This document shows positions 41,401 to 49,875 of a stretch of 64,000 bases of DNA, one piece after another (within the stretch, counting starts at the first letter, position 1; each line of letters begins with the position of its first letter). Under the pieces are notes generated by a model. The model did not search any database. It was not told the DNA's origin and saw only the letters and a program-made list of their open reading frames with translations. Origin of the DNA: Candidatus Fluviicola riflensis. GTDB lineage: Bacteria > Bacteroidota > Bacteroidia > Flavobacteriales_D > Crocinitomicaceae. A program made the translations under genes and the position numbers. The stretch covers positions 124,001-188,000 of the forward strand of contig CP022585.1 of NCBI GenBank assembly GCA_002243285.1. Reading direction: 5' to 3'.

Positions 41401-42888
41401 TCAAGAGTTTTCCACTTTCAAATACGCCCCCAATCCATGCAAACCGCCTTCTCTGCCGAAACCGCTTTCTTTGTAACCGCCGAAAGGCGAAGTAGGGTCG
41501 AACTTGTTATATGTATTCGCCCATACAACGCCGGCCCGGAGTTTTGTTGTGAGGTTAAAAATGCGTGAACCTTTGTCTGTCCAGACACCGGCTGCGAGGC
41601 CGTAAGGCGTATTGTTCGCTTTTTGGATTACTTCATCGATGGTGCGGAAAGTCTGAATGGTCAATACCGGCCCGAAAATCTCTTCCTGTGCTACGCGGCT
41701 CGATTGTGCTACGTCGATAAACAATGTTGGCTTGCAGAAATAACCGTTTTTCGGCAACGCACAGCTACTTTCAAAAATAGTAGCACCTTCCTGTTTTCCA
41801 ATTTCAATGTACTTGCGAATGGTCATCAGCTGATCTTTGGAATTGATCGCCCCAATATCCGTGTTTTTATCCAATGGATCGCCAACATACAATGTTTCCA
41901 GGCGGTCTTTCAGTTTTTGAATTACCTGATCAGCCACCGATTCCTGCACAAACAAGCGCGATCCGGCGCAGCAAACATGTCCTTGGTTGAAGAAAATTCC
42001 ATTCACAATTCCTTCCACTGCCTGGTCGATCGGAGCATCATCAAAAATGATATTGGCTGATTTTCCACCCAATTCCAGCGTGAGTTTTTTGCCTGTTCCC
42101 GCCACCGCTTTCTGGATCATTTTTCCCACGTTGGTAGAACCCGTAAAGGCAATTTTGTTTACATCCGGATGATTGACAATGGCGGAACCCGTATCACCGT
42201 AACCAGTCACGATATTTACAACCCCCGCAGGAAGCCCTGATTCGTGAATGATTTCTGCCAGCAACATTGCAGTAAGTGGTGTCGTTTCGGCTGGTTTGAG
42301 TACTACTGTATTTCCTGCAGCTAATGCCGGAGCTATTTTCCAGGCAGCCATTAACAATGGAAAATTCCATGGAATGATTTGTCCGGCCACGCCCAATGAA
42401 CTCATTCTCCGGTTCGGGAATGCATAGTCCAGTTTGTCGGCCCAACCTGCATAATAAAAGAAATGATTGCAAGCCAATGGCACATCCACATCGCGTGATT
42501 CGCGAATGGTTTTACCGGAATCCAGCGATTCCACCACGGCTAGTTCACGGGCTTTTTCCTGCATAAGGCGGGCAATTCGGTAGATGTATTTTCCGCGTTC
42601 TTTTGCCGGTAGTTGAGACCAAACGGTTTCATATGCCTTGCGGGCCGCTTTTACGGCTTTGTCTACATCTGCTTCCGATCCGTAAGCCACTTCGGCGATT
42701 ACTTTCTCGGTTGCCGGATTGGTTGTTTCAAAATACTTGCCCGAAGCCGGAGCCACAAATTTCCCGTCGATGTACAAATCGTAGCGCTTTTTCAGCTGCA
42801 CGTGCGAAGTGCTTTCCGGACTCGGAGAATAATCCCAACCACCTGAAAAATCGAATGCCGGAGTTTCTTTATGCTTGTTTTTTGCCAT
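41401..42888 (-). CDS. NAD(P)-dependent aldehyde dehydrogenase
   Basis: A 495-residue full-length aldehyde dehydrogenase. The NAD-binding/general-base region is 'TGKKLTLELGGKSANIIFDD' (about 260-280) and the catalytic cysteine is in 'FFNQGHVCCAGSRLFVQES' (about 298-316). 'PWNFPLLMAAWKIAPALAAG' and 'FGPVLTIQTF' are also typical. It follows deoC by 11 bp on the same strand, so it probably oxidises the acetaldehyde released from deoxyribose-5-phosphate. Confidence 0.95.
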   Translation of the reverse strand: MAKNKHKETPAFDFSGGWDYSPSPESTSHVQLKKRYDLYIDGKFVAPASGKYFETTNPATEKVIAEVAYGSEADVDKAVKAARKAYETVWSQLPAKERGKYIYRIARLMQEKARELAVVESLDSGKTIRESRDVDVPLACNHFFYYAGWADKLDYAFPNRRMSSLGVAGQIIPWNFPLLMAAWKIAPALAAGNTVVLKPAETTPLTAMLLAEIIHESGLPAGVVNIVTGYGDTGSAIVNHPDVNKIAFTGSTNVGKMIQKAVAGTGKKLTLELGGKSANIIFDDAPIDQAVEGIVNGIFFNQGHVCCAGSRLFVQESVADQVIQKLKDRLETLYVGDPLDKNTDIGAINSKDQLMTIRKYIEIGKQEGATIFESSCALPKNGYFCKPTLFIDVAQSSRVAQEEIFGPVLTIQTFRTIDEVIQKANNTPYGLAAGVWTDKGSRIFNLTTKLRAGVVWANTYNKFDPTSPFGGYKESGFGREGGLHGLGAYLKVENS

Positions 42889-42899
42889 TGTCGTTATCG

Positions 42900-43820
42900 T
42901 TAATCAATCGAGAAATAATCAGCCGATTGATACTGTCCTGTTTCTTGTTTCATGATTTGCATCAATACATCGTTGGCCAATGAACTCGCCCCAAAGCGAA
43001 ACCATTTGTTGTTGAGCCAGTCGTTACCCAACGTTTCTTTCACCATTACGAGGTTGTGCAGCGCCAGTTTTGAATTGGAAATGCCGCCCGCAGGTTTCAT
43101 CCCGACTTTCACTCCCGTGGCCCGGTAAAAATCCTTGATCGCACAAAGCATGGTATAAGTGACTTGCATCGTTGCAGCAGGTTGAATTTTACCTGTAGAT
43201 GTTTTGATGAAATCGGCACCCGCGTACATGGCAATATCACTCGCGCGACGTACCTGGTCCAGCGAAGCCAATTCGCCCGTTTCCAGGATGACTTTCAACC
43301 GCGCTTTGCCACAAGCTTCTTTAATCGCCGCAATTTCATCGAACACAAAATTGTAATCGCCGGCCAGGAATTTACCGCGCGAAATCACCATATCGATCTC
43401 GTCGGCTCCGTTTTCAACGGCATACAACGTGTCACTGATTTTGATTGACATTGGAGCTTGTCCGCTTGGAAAAGCTGTGGATACCGAAGCAATTTTCACA
43501 CCCGAATCTCCGACCGCTTTTTTGGCTTCAGCCACCATAGACGGATACACGCAAATAGCGGCCACCGTTGGCAATCCGGGTTGAAGATCATGAAGATGTT
43601 GTCCTTTGTAGCACAATTGACGCACTTTTCCCGGAGTGTCTTTTCCTTCCAAAGTTGTGAGATCGATCATGCTAAGCACCATTTTCAATCCCTGCATTTT
43701 TGCTTCGTTCTTGATGCTTCTGGTCTGGAAACGGGCTACGCGTTCTTCCACACCTACTTTATCCACCGATGGTGATAAACGAAAGTCAGGAACGTTTTTA
43801 TGTATTTTGTTAGTTGTCAT
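42900..43820 (-). CDS. deoC: Deoxyribose-phosphate aldolase
   Basis: A 306-residue class I aldolase that splits 2-deoxyribose-5-phosphate into glyceraldehyde-3-phosphate and acetaldehyde. The Schiff-base lysine is in 'GADFIKTSTGKIQPAAT', and a second conserved lysine lies in 'GVKVGMKPAGGISNS'. It is longer than E. coli DeoC (259) and nearer in size to the eukaryotic-type enzymes, with an N-terminal extension of about 45 residues. A TATCTTTG -7 element lies about 25 bp before the ATG. First gene of the deoC-ALDH operon. Confidence 0.95.
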   Translation of the reverse strand: MTTNKIHKNVPDFRLSPSVDKVGVEERVARFQTRSIKNEAKMQGLKMVLSMIDLTTLEGKDTPGKVRQLCYKGQHLHDLQPGLPTVAAICVYPSMVAEAKKAVGDSGVKIASVSTAFPSGQAPMSIKISDTLYAVENGADEIDMVISRGKFLAGDYNFVFDEIAAIKEACGKARLKVILETGELASLDQVRRASDIAMYAGADFIKTSTGKIQPAATMQVTYTMLCAIKDFYRATGVKVGMKPAGGISNSKLALHNLVMVKETLGNDWLNNKWFRFGASSLANDVLMQIMKQETGQYQSADYFSID

Positions 43821-43906
43821 GTAGTCGCCACAATGGTCTGTGATTCAAAGATAGGAAAGAGTGGCAAAGAACGGGTCACTTTCGGTAAAGAACTGGTGCT
43901 AAAAGG

Positions 43907-43944
43907 AATTAGTAGCCGCGCGATTTATTACGCGGTTGCTAATT
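43907..43944. other. Strong hairpin in the deoC/ompA-like divergent region
   Basis: AATTAGTAGCCGCG pairs with CGCGGTTGCTAATT (12 of 14 plus wobble pairs) around a 10-base loop. It is about 60 bp before the OmpA-family start codon. It may be a 5'-leader structure or a terminator on either strand. Confidence 0.55.
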
Positions 43945-44004
43945 TTCCTTATTCCTTGTTACTTTTTCACAAGCCCGACATTGACTGTAGAAACAACACA
44001 TATT

Positions 44005-44673
44005 ATGAAAACGATTTTAACCTTAATGGCATGCAGTATCATCGGGATGATGTTCTCACAATCAACAGCGCCATTGGATGTAAAAGTGCTGAGCGAAAGC
44101 GGAAAACCTTATGCAGGCGACAAGATTTATTTTGTGGGCCAAACATCTAAAACTTCCTTTTCGGGAGTGACTAACGCAGCCGGAAAATTTCACATTGAAT
44201 TGCCGGCGGGTGATGTTTACGATATCCGTATTATGAGTATAGGTGATGAATTGGAATACAACACGCTCGAGATTCCTGCCCTGAAAGAGGGAGAACGATA
44301 CGAAATGATGGAACTGGAAATCATGTATGAAGCTGCTACGAATTATACGTTGGATAATCTGCAGTTTGACACCGGAAAATCGACGTTGAAAACGGTTAGT
44401 TTCCCCATTCTGGATAACGTAGCTGAATTGATGTTGCTGAAACCAGCCATGAAGATCGAAATTGCAGGTCATACCGATAGCGATGGTGATGATGCCGCAA
44501 ATCTGGTATTATCTCAGCAACGTGCTGATGCGGTAAAACAATACCTGGTCAAAAAAGGAATTGCAGCAAACAGAATGACGGCCAAAGGTTACGGTGAATC
44601 TCACCCGACAGCGGATAATGCAACCGCAACAGGCAAACAGCAAAACCGCCGTACGGAAATAAGGATTTTGTAG
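44005..44673 (+). CDS. OmpA-family outer-membrane protein
   Basis: A 222-residue protein with a signal peptide ('LTLMACSIIGMMFSQS'), a beta-sandwich/CNA-like domain ('SGVTNAAGKFHIELPAGDVY', about 50-100) and a C-terminal OmpA peptidoglycan-binding domain ('NLQFDTGKSTLKTVSFPILD', 'MKIEIAGHTDSDGDD', 'LSQQRADAVKQYLVKKGIAA', 'GYGESHPTADN', 'NRRTEIRIL'). The start at 44005 gives the signal peptide; an in-frame ATG at 43936 lies within a hairpin. It probably links the outer membrane to the cell wall. Confidence 0.9.
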   Translation: MKTILTLMACSIIGMMFSQSTAPLDVKVLSESGKPYAGDKIYFVGQTSKTSFSGVTNAAGKFHIELPAGDVYDIRIMSIGDELEYNTLEIPALKEGERYEMMELEIMYEAATNYTLDNLQFDTGKSTLKTVSFPILDNVAELMLLKPAMKIEIAGHTDSDGDDAANLVLSQQRADAVKQYLVKKGIAANRMTAKGYGESHPTADNATATGKQQNRRTEIRIL

Positions 44674-44752
44674 TAGGCTCGGGACGCATCCCGGACCAAT
44701 TACAAAAACATGACATTGACGCATCACGAGCCAATATTGTTATTGAAAACCA

Positions 44753-44822
44753 AACAGGCCCGCGATTAATCGCCGGCCTGTAAATGAATTGTATATTGAA
44801 TCCGGAATATGTTCCGGATTCA
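44753..44822. terminator. Pair of hairpins between convergent genes
   Basis: ACAGGCCCGCGATT pairs with AATCGCCGGCCTGT (one mismatch), and AATCCGGAA pairs with TTCCGGATT around TATG. They lie between the ends of the OmpA-family and desaturase genes and could serve as terminators, although T tracts are short. Confidence 0.5.
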
Positions 44823-44828
44823 TGTCAA

Positions 44829-45911
44829 TCAGGCTTTGCCCAATTGATGTAATAATCGTAAATGTTGCCAAATTGCACCGCCGAATGTACGGTGATAATG
44901 ATACGGAACACCAAATTCCTGGGCGGTTTTACGAACAATACTGGAGATCTTCGGGTAATGAATGTGTGAAATATCCGGGAACAGGTGATGTTCGATCTGA
45001 TAATTCAAACCACCGACATACCAGGTGAACGCCGGATTCCAGCGAGAGAAATTGGCCGTGGTCATCATTTGATGTTTTGCCCAGCTGATTTCTTCGTTTT
45101 TATCGTCGTATGTTTCTTTGGTCAAAAATTCGGTTTCCGGCATCACGTGAGCAATCTGGAATACAAACGCAAGGATCGATCCGCACACAAAATGCATGGT
45201 AAAGAATCCGATCAGCCATTGCCACCAGGCGATATCCATGATCAACATTGGAATCAACGCAATGTATACGTAATAAGCAATTTTCGAAACAATCAGGTAA
45301 GAAAGTGATTTTCCAAGGCTCGTGTTCTGAGATTTCAACAAACCGTTTTTGTGATAGCGGATCAATTGCATGAAATCTTTGTTCGTCATCCAGGAAAGGG
45401 TCATCAATCCATAAAAGAACCAGGCATAAAACACTTGAAAACGGTGCATTTTTTTACGGGGTTCATTCGGAGAGAAACGTAATACGCCAACAGGAGCGAT
45501 GTCTTCGTCCATGTCGTGTACATTGGTAAAGCTGTGGTGCAACACATTGTGCTGAATACGCCAATTCGTACTGTTACCGCCGAGAATTTCCATGGAGAAA
45601 CTCATGGCGCTGTTTACCCATTTGTAGCGGGAAAACGAACCGTGGTTAGCATCGTGCATAATTGAAAGTCCGATTCCGGCCATTCCAACACCCATTATTC
45701 CTGCAAATAAAAACATGGCCCAGGCATTATCAATAACGCCGAACACCATTAGAAAATAGGGCAAAAGATAAAGTGAGAACATCAACGGTACCTTCAATAG
45801 AATGCGCCAGTTCCCGTATTTCTTTAGGTTGTTGCTTTTTAAATATTCGTCAACGCGTTGTGAGAGTTTTTTTGAAAACGCATCACTTTTGGTGAGTTTT
45901 ATATACTGCAT
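44829..45911 (-). CDS. Fatty acid desaturase (membrane diiron, delta-6-like)
   Basis: A 360-residue integral-membrane desaturase with the three histidine boxes: 'GLSIMHDANHGSF', 'HNVLHHSFTNVHD' and 'NYQIEHHLFPDISH'. The last has the QxxHH form typical of front-end (delta-5/6) or acyl-lipid desaturases, but the cytochrome b5 domain of eukaryotic delta-6 enzymes is absent. The ATG at 45911 is preferred; a TAtaTTTG element lies about 35 bp upstream. It probably adjusts membrane fluidity. Confidence 0.93.
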   Translation of the reverse strand: MQYIKLTKSDAFSKKLSQRVDEYLKSNNLKKYGNWRILLKVPLMFSLYLLPYFLMVFGVIDNAWAMFLFAGIMGVGMAGIGLSIMHDANHGSFSRYKWVNSAMSFSMEILGGNSTNWRIQHNVLHHSFTNVHDMDEDIAPVGVLRFSPNEPRKKMHRFQVFYAWFFYGLMTLSWMTNKDFMQLIRYHKNGLLKSQNTSLGKSLSYLIVSKIAYYVYIALIPMLIMDIAWWQWLIGFFTMHFVCGSILAFVFQIAHVMPETEFLTKETYDDKNEEISWAKHQMMTTANFSRWNPAFTWYVGGLNYQIEHHLFPDISHIHYPKISSIVRKTAQEFGVPYHYHRTFGGAIWQHLRLLHQLGKA

Positions 45912-46053
45912 AATTCTGTGAAATACAAGGAAATAAGAGTATTTCGAAAGCAAATATAAGCATTCTAACAGGCCGTAGGTTGTGTTTTTCGACGAATTCT
46001 TACATTCCTATGTGGAAAAGACTGTTTATGAGCTACTAAGCAATTGTTAAAAT

Positions 46054-46617
46054 TTACTTTCCGTTCCAATTGGTCATTGTCAGTCCTAATCCGATGGTTG
46101 CAAAACTCTTGATAAATTCGGTGGCGGTTGCGATACGTTCGGTGAGTGTTTCACGTTCTTCAGCTCCCCATTCGCCCAAAACATAATCGACTTGTTGTCC
46201 TTTATGGAAATCACTTCCCACTCCAAAGCGAAGCCGCGTGTATTCTGTTGTGTTGATGGTCGCCTGTATGTCTTTCAAACCGTTGTGTCCGCCGTCGCTG
46301 CCTTTTCCTTTCATGCGTAATTTACCAAATGGAAGTGCCAGATCATCGGTAATTACCAACAGGTTTTCGCGCGGAATTTTTTCCTGCTGCAGGTAATAAT
46401 TAACCGCCTTTCCCGAAAGATTCATGTAAGTCGTTGGTTTCACAAGGATCAGTATTCGACCTTTGTACTTAACCTCCGCTTTTTCGGCCACTTTTTGTGT
46501 TGAAAAGGAACCGCCGAGTTCTTTGGCAAGGGCTTCAACTACCTTGAAACCAATATTATGACGTGTTTCGGCATATTTTGCTCCGGGATTTCCAAGTCCG
46601 ACTATCAGGTATTTCAT
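46054..46617 (-). CDS. pth: Peptidyl-tRNA hydrolase
   Basis: A 188-residue enzyme that frees tRNA from peptidyl-tRNA dropped by ribosomes. Catalytic and substrate residues lie in 'MKYLIVGLGNPGAKYAETRH' (His at about 20), 'TYMNLSGKAVNYYLQQ' and 'VITDDLALPFGKLRMK' (Asp). The start at 46617 gives the family N-terminus; a TATCTTTG element lies 18 bp upstream. Confidence 0.96.
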   Translation of the reverse strand: MKYLIVGLGNPGAKYAETRHNIGFKVVEALAKELGGSFSTQKVAEKAEVKYKGRILILVKPTTYMNLSGKAVNYYLQQEKIPRENLLVITDDLALPFGKLRMKGKGSDGGHNGLKDIQATINTTEYTRLRFGVGSDFHKGQQVDYVLGEWGAEERETLTERIATATEFIKSFATIGLGLTMTNWNGK

Positions 46618-46671
46618 CTGCTTACATTTGCGGTACAAAGATAAATGCAATGATCAATTAGGAATGTAAAA

Positions 46672-46800
46672 TTGAGAATGTAAAATTGAAAAGGAGATTT
46701 TGGTGGGAGCGCAACTTTTGGAAACAATAATCAGATTAGTTTTTATAAGAATTGAAATGATGGTTGAGCGGGCCTTCCTTTTCAATTTTGACATTTTTAA
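46672..46800. repeat. Gene-less inverted-repeat element related to the four-helix cassette
   Basis: The left end (46672-46694) has AATGTAAAATTGAAAAGG and the right end (about 46776-46800) has its inverted relative CCTTTTCAATTTTGACATTT. The subterminal GAAAAGGAGATTTTGG also occurs at the ends of the elements at 41400 and 49820. The right end abuts the stop codon of the response regulator gene. No open frame inside. Confidence 0.75.
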
Positions 46801-47505
46801 TTATTTTGGACGATCACGTTGCAGGAATTCCGTCAGATTTTCTTTGTATTTCCGGCCGATCGGAAGCGATTGATTATCACGCAGAGAAACCTTCAGGCTG
46901 CTCGACCGAATGATGAATTTTGGGTTCACAATGTGTGATTTGTGAATGCGGACATGTGTTTCTTTCAAAAACTCTTCCATGGCCGAAATACTGATGCGCA
47001 GTAATCTGGGTTTGAAGTCTTCTGAAATCAGTTCGCAATAATTACCGCTGGCTTCTATATGAACCAGTTTCGATATGTTAACGGTTACGCTTTCTGATTC
47101 CACATGAATGTCCCGGAATTGGTCTGCGGTTTCTGATGTATGGTTGAGTTTGTAAAGCGCCAGTTGCAGATTGGCTACCAGCGTTGGTTTATCAACGGGT
47201 TTGATCAGGTAAGCCTGGGGATTGGTTTTGATGGCCGCTTCAAGAGTTTCAACATCACTGAATGCTGTGATGAAAATAAACGGTTGTCCGGTGTTTTTGG
47301 CAATATATTCACCAATACGCACGCCACTCATACGTTCTTCAAGATTGATGTCGAGCAGTACCACGTCCGGTTTTTCGATGTGCAACTTTTCAATGGCCTC
47401 AATACGGTTTTTGGCAATGCCGCAAACGGTAAATCCGGTCTCGATACAGGTTTCTTTAATAAACTCTGCAATGATTAATTCGTCTTCACAAATGAGGATT
47501 TTCAT
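46801..47505 (-). CDS. LytTR-family response regulator
   Basis: A 234-residue regulator: receiver domain (about 1-120; 'ICEDELIIAEFI', phosphoacceptor Asp in 'VVLLDINLEERMSG', Lys in 'YLIKPVDKPT') and LytTR DNA-binding domain (about 140-234; 'VHIEASGNYCELI', 'VRIHKSHIVNPKFIIR'). It begins 4 bp after the stop codon of the kinase at 47510, so the two are a coupled pair. Confidence 0.93.
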   Translation of the reverse strand: MKILICEDELIIAEFIKETCIETGFTVCGIAKNRIEAIEKLHIEKPDVVLLDINLEERMSGVRIGEYIAKNTGQPFIFITAFSDVETLEAAIKTNPQAYLIKPVDKPTLVANLQLALYKLNHTSETADQFRDIHVESESVTVNISKLVHIEASGNYCELISEDFKPRLLRISISAMEEFLKETHVRIHKSHIVNPKFIIRSSSLKVSLRDNQSLPIGRKYKENLTEFLQRDRPK

Positions 47506-47509
47506 GTGT

Positions 47510-49438
47510 CTATTGTAAAGGGATTTTCAGGAACCAGTGTGCTCCATTATCATTTCGCCATTCGGTAGTACCGCCAATTTGTTCCATCAATAACTGTATG
47601 GCTTTTATGCCTAGCGAATTGCTGGTTGCCGGATCAAAATCGGCTTCGAAGCCTTCACCGTCGTCGTTGATCTCTACCAGTAACCGGTGATCGATTTGAG
47701 TGGTGACAATCCGGATTGTCAATTCGTCCTTATTGGTGTGTTTGAGCGAGTTGAAGATGATCTCGTTGGTTGCCAGTCCAATAGGAATCGCCTTGTCGAT
47801 CGGAAGAAAAACGATATCGCCCTCGCAGGAAAATTCCACATCAATCACACTTGCCGTTCCGATAATGGATTCACCCAGATTATAAAGGTATTGGCGAATA
47901 TCTACCAGCTCATTGGTTTGTTCGCGGTACAGCATTTCGTGTACCATTGCCATGGCATTGAGTTTCATTTCCGATTGGCGAATGAAGCTGTCAATGCTTT
48001 GATCGCCCGCATATTTTTCCTGTAAACGCAAAAAACCAATCATTAGCTGGAAATTGTTTTTCACCCTGTGATGCAGTTCTTTGAACAGAAATTCTTTGTC
48101 GCGAATGAGTCCGGCGAGTTGAATATTGTTGGCACTCAATTCGGTTGATTGCGCCTCGATGCGTTTTTTGGCTAAGCGGAACTGTATGGACAACAAAATG
48201 GCTATTAACAACAAAATACCGATAATGATGAGTACAACAACCAGGTAGCTAAATTGTTTTTCTTGGATGTTCTGCTCTTTTTCAAGTAATTTTTTCTCCC
48301 GGTTCAATAATTTTCGCGCCTCATTTACCCGTACAATTTCGCGTTCCTTTTTAACCGATTCGTATTTTTCTTCCAGTTCAGCCACATCTTTCGAATAACG
48401 CGATTCATTTTGTCGTTCTACTTCGTGCAACAGTTTGTGCGTATGGGTCAGCGCTTTTTTGTAGTCGCCCGTTTTTTCGTACACATTGGCTAAAACCTGG
48501 TGCACTTCCTTTTTTCTATGGGCCAGCATGGCATACGAATCAATCCAACCTAAAATGCTTTCGCCGGTTTTAATCACTTTTGGGTAGTCGCGATTGTTGT
48601 AATATTCATGAAAAATGGTAATCAGCAGATTGTAATATTGATCCGGATAACGATCCTTAAAAATCAAAAGCGCCTCGTTGTAACGTACAATAGCAGACTT
48701 GTGGTTTCCCATAACGGAAAAGGAAAATCCGAGTTCGGAAAGCAGCCGGCCCTTTACATCGATTTTTTCGGGGATATTGGTGTGAACCAGTACGGAATCG
48801 AGTAGTTGAGCGGCTCTGTTGGCGTATTTCGGATTTTGCTCTGATACGGATAGCTGGTTCAATGTGGAAGCATAAGTGTTGATATACCGGACTCTTCCCC
48901 AGGTATCCAGGTCTTTTTTTAACAGAGTAAATCCACCTTCGAGCACTTTTTTTGCCTGTTGAATATTTCCCAGATACAGGTAAACACCAGCGCGAAATTC
49001 CTTCACAAACAAAATCAGGTGCGGATCACCGTATTCCATGGCCAGTGAATCGGCTTTCACTAAAACGCGTAAAGCCTCATTATCTTCGTAGAGATCCGTT
49101 AAGTTGATTCCTTTCAAGTAATGTAAGCCCGTAAGAACCAATGTTTTTTGTGGTCCGTTATAACCCAACTGTTTGGTAAGCAGTTGATTGCTTTGGGCGT
49201 AGTTCGACTGCTCCCTCAACTGTAATGCTTTCAGGTAATGCCAGGCGACCGACTCACGCGTGTTTTTCTTGTAGACATCTTTGGCCGGGATCTGGTCCCT
49301 GAACCGGTAAGCATAATAGTATTCAATGAAAAGAGAATCGAAGTGAATCTTTTTTCCGTTGAGTTGAATGGTGTTTTGAGAAAATCCGGTGAAGTGCAGG
49401 GTAGAAATAACGAAGAGAAGAAGCCATTTTTGACGCAT
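47510..49438 (-). CDS. TPR sensor histidine kinase, HisKA_2 type
   Basis: A 642-residue kinase: signal peptide ('LHFTGFSQNT'), TPR-like helical sensor region (about 30-380), a coiled coil, one membrane segment (about 398-420, 'YLVVVLIIIGILLLIAILLS') and a HisKA_2 domain with the phosphoacceptor in 'FKELHHRVKNNFQLMIGFLR' (about 450-470), then an HATPase domain ('DDGEGFEADFD', 'SLGIKAIQLLMEQIGG'). Partner is the LytTR regulator directly downstream. A 55-residue membrane protein is encoded 5 bp upstream. Confidence 0.92.
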   Translation of the reverse strand: MRQKWLLLFVISTLHFTGFSQNTIQLNGKKIHFDSLFIEYYYAYRFRDQIPAKDVYKKNTRESVAWHYLKALQLREQSNYAQSNQLLTKQLGYNGPQKTLVLTGLHYLKGINLTDLYEDNEALRVLVKADSLAMEYGDPHLILFVKEFRAGVYLYLGNIQQAKKVLEGGFTLLKKDLDTWGRVRYINTYASTLNQLSVSEQNPKYANRAAQLLDSVLVHTNIPEKIDVKGRLLSELGFSFSVMGNHKSAIVRYNEALLIFKDRYPDQYYNLLITIFHEYYNNRDYPKVIKTGESILGWIDSYAMLAHRKKEVHQVLANVYEKTGDYKKALTHTHKLLHEVERQNESRYSKDVAELEEKYESVKKEREIVRVNEARKLLNREKKLLEKEQNIQEKQFSYLVVVLIIIGILLLIAILLSIQFRLAKKRIEAQSTELSANNIQLAGLIRDKEFLFKELHHRVKNNFQLMIGFLRLQEKYAGDQSIDSFIRQSEMKLNAMAMVHEMLYREQTNELVDIRQYLYNLGESIIGTASVIDVEFSCEGDIVFLPIDKAIPIGLATNEIIFNSLKHTNKDELTIRIVTTQIDHRLLVEINDDGEGFEADFDPATSNSLGIKAIQLLMEQIGGTTEWRNDNGAHWFLKIPLQ

Positions 49439-49443
49439 ACCTG

Positions 49444-49611
49444 TTATTGTTGATGTTTTCCAAACGGAAAATCGTCGCTTTTATAATTGGGAATTAACTG
49501 ATCGAAAGATCGTTTAAATAAATCAATTAAAGACCAATTTTTTTGGGTAGGCAGAAAACGTACAACAAGTTCGTACACAACAATTGCGGAAATAATGAGC
49601 AGTGCGGGCAT
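49444..49611 (-). CDS. Small membrane protein (55 aa) directly upstream of the sensor kinase
   Basis: An open frame of 55 codons from an ATG at 49611 to a TAA at 49444-49446. It has one hydrophobic helix at the N-terminus ('ALLIISAIVVYELVVRFL') followed by a short soluble tail ('QKNWSLIDLFKRSFDQLIPN', 'YKSDDFPFGKHQQ'). The stop codon is 5 bp before the ATG of the kinase gene. Base composition and residue use look like a real protein. No family recognised; a kinase accessory peptide is possible. Confidence 0.65.
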   Translation of the reverse strand: MPALLIISAIVVYELVVRFLPTQKNWSLIDLFKRSFDQLIPNYKSDDFPFGKHQQ

Positions 49612-49700
49612 TTCTTTTTAAGCTAAATTAATTGATCATTTCAGGCCCTGATCGTTGAGCGGGACAAACAACCAGTAATTGGGATAAACAACATAAGGTA

Positions 49701-49837
49701 AATGAAAATGTAAAATTGAAAAGGTGGGCGCTATTAGAATGTTTTCAATTCCTAATTCTGGCAAAGACAAATTTGATCAAGGTTTCCGAAAACAACGTTC
49801 CTACCAAAATCTCCTTTTCAATTTTCAATTTTGCATT
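49701..49837. repeat. Gene-less inverted-repeat element related to the four-helix cassette, second copy
   Basis: Left end 49701-49724 reads AATGAAAATGTAAAATTGAA continuing AAGG; right end 49813-49837 is an inverted relative (CCTTTTCAATTTTCAATTTT). The inner right end (ACCAAAATCTCCTTTTC) mirrors the left inner end of the 46672 element. It lies between the small membrane gene and prfB. No gene inside. Confidence 0.75.
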
Positions 49838-49863
49838 CATCATTCAACATTCATAATTGCATT

Positions 49864-49871
49864 TATCTTTG
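49864..49871 (+). promoter_or_regulatory. prfB -7 promoter element (TATCTTTG)
   Basis: TATCTTTG matches TAnnTTTG and is followed by CACC and then the prfB ATG at 49876. This argues against an in-frame ATG at 49831, which lies upstream of the promoter. Confidence 0.7.
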
Positions 49872-49875
49872 CACC

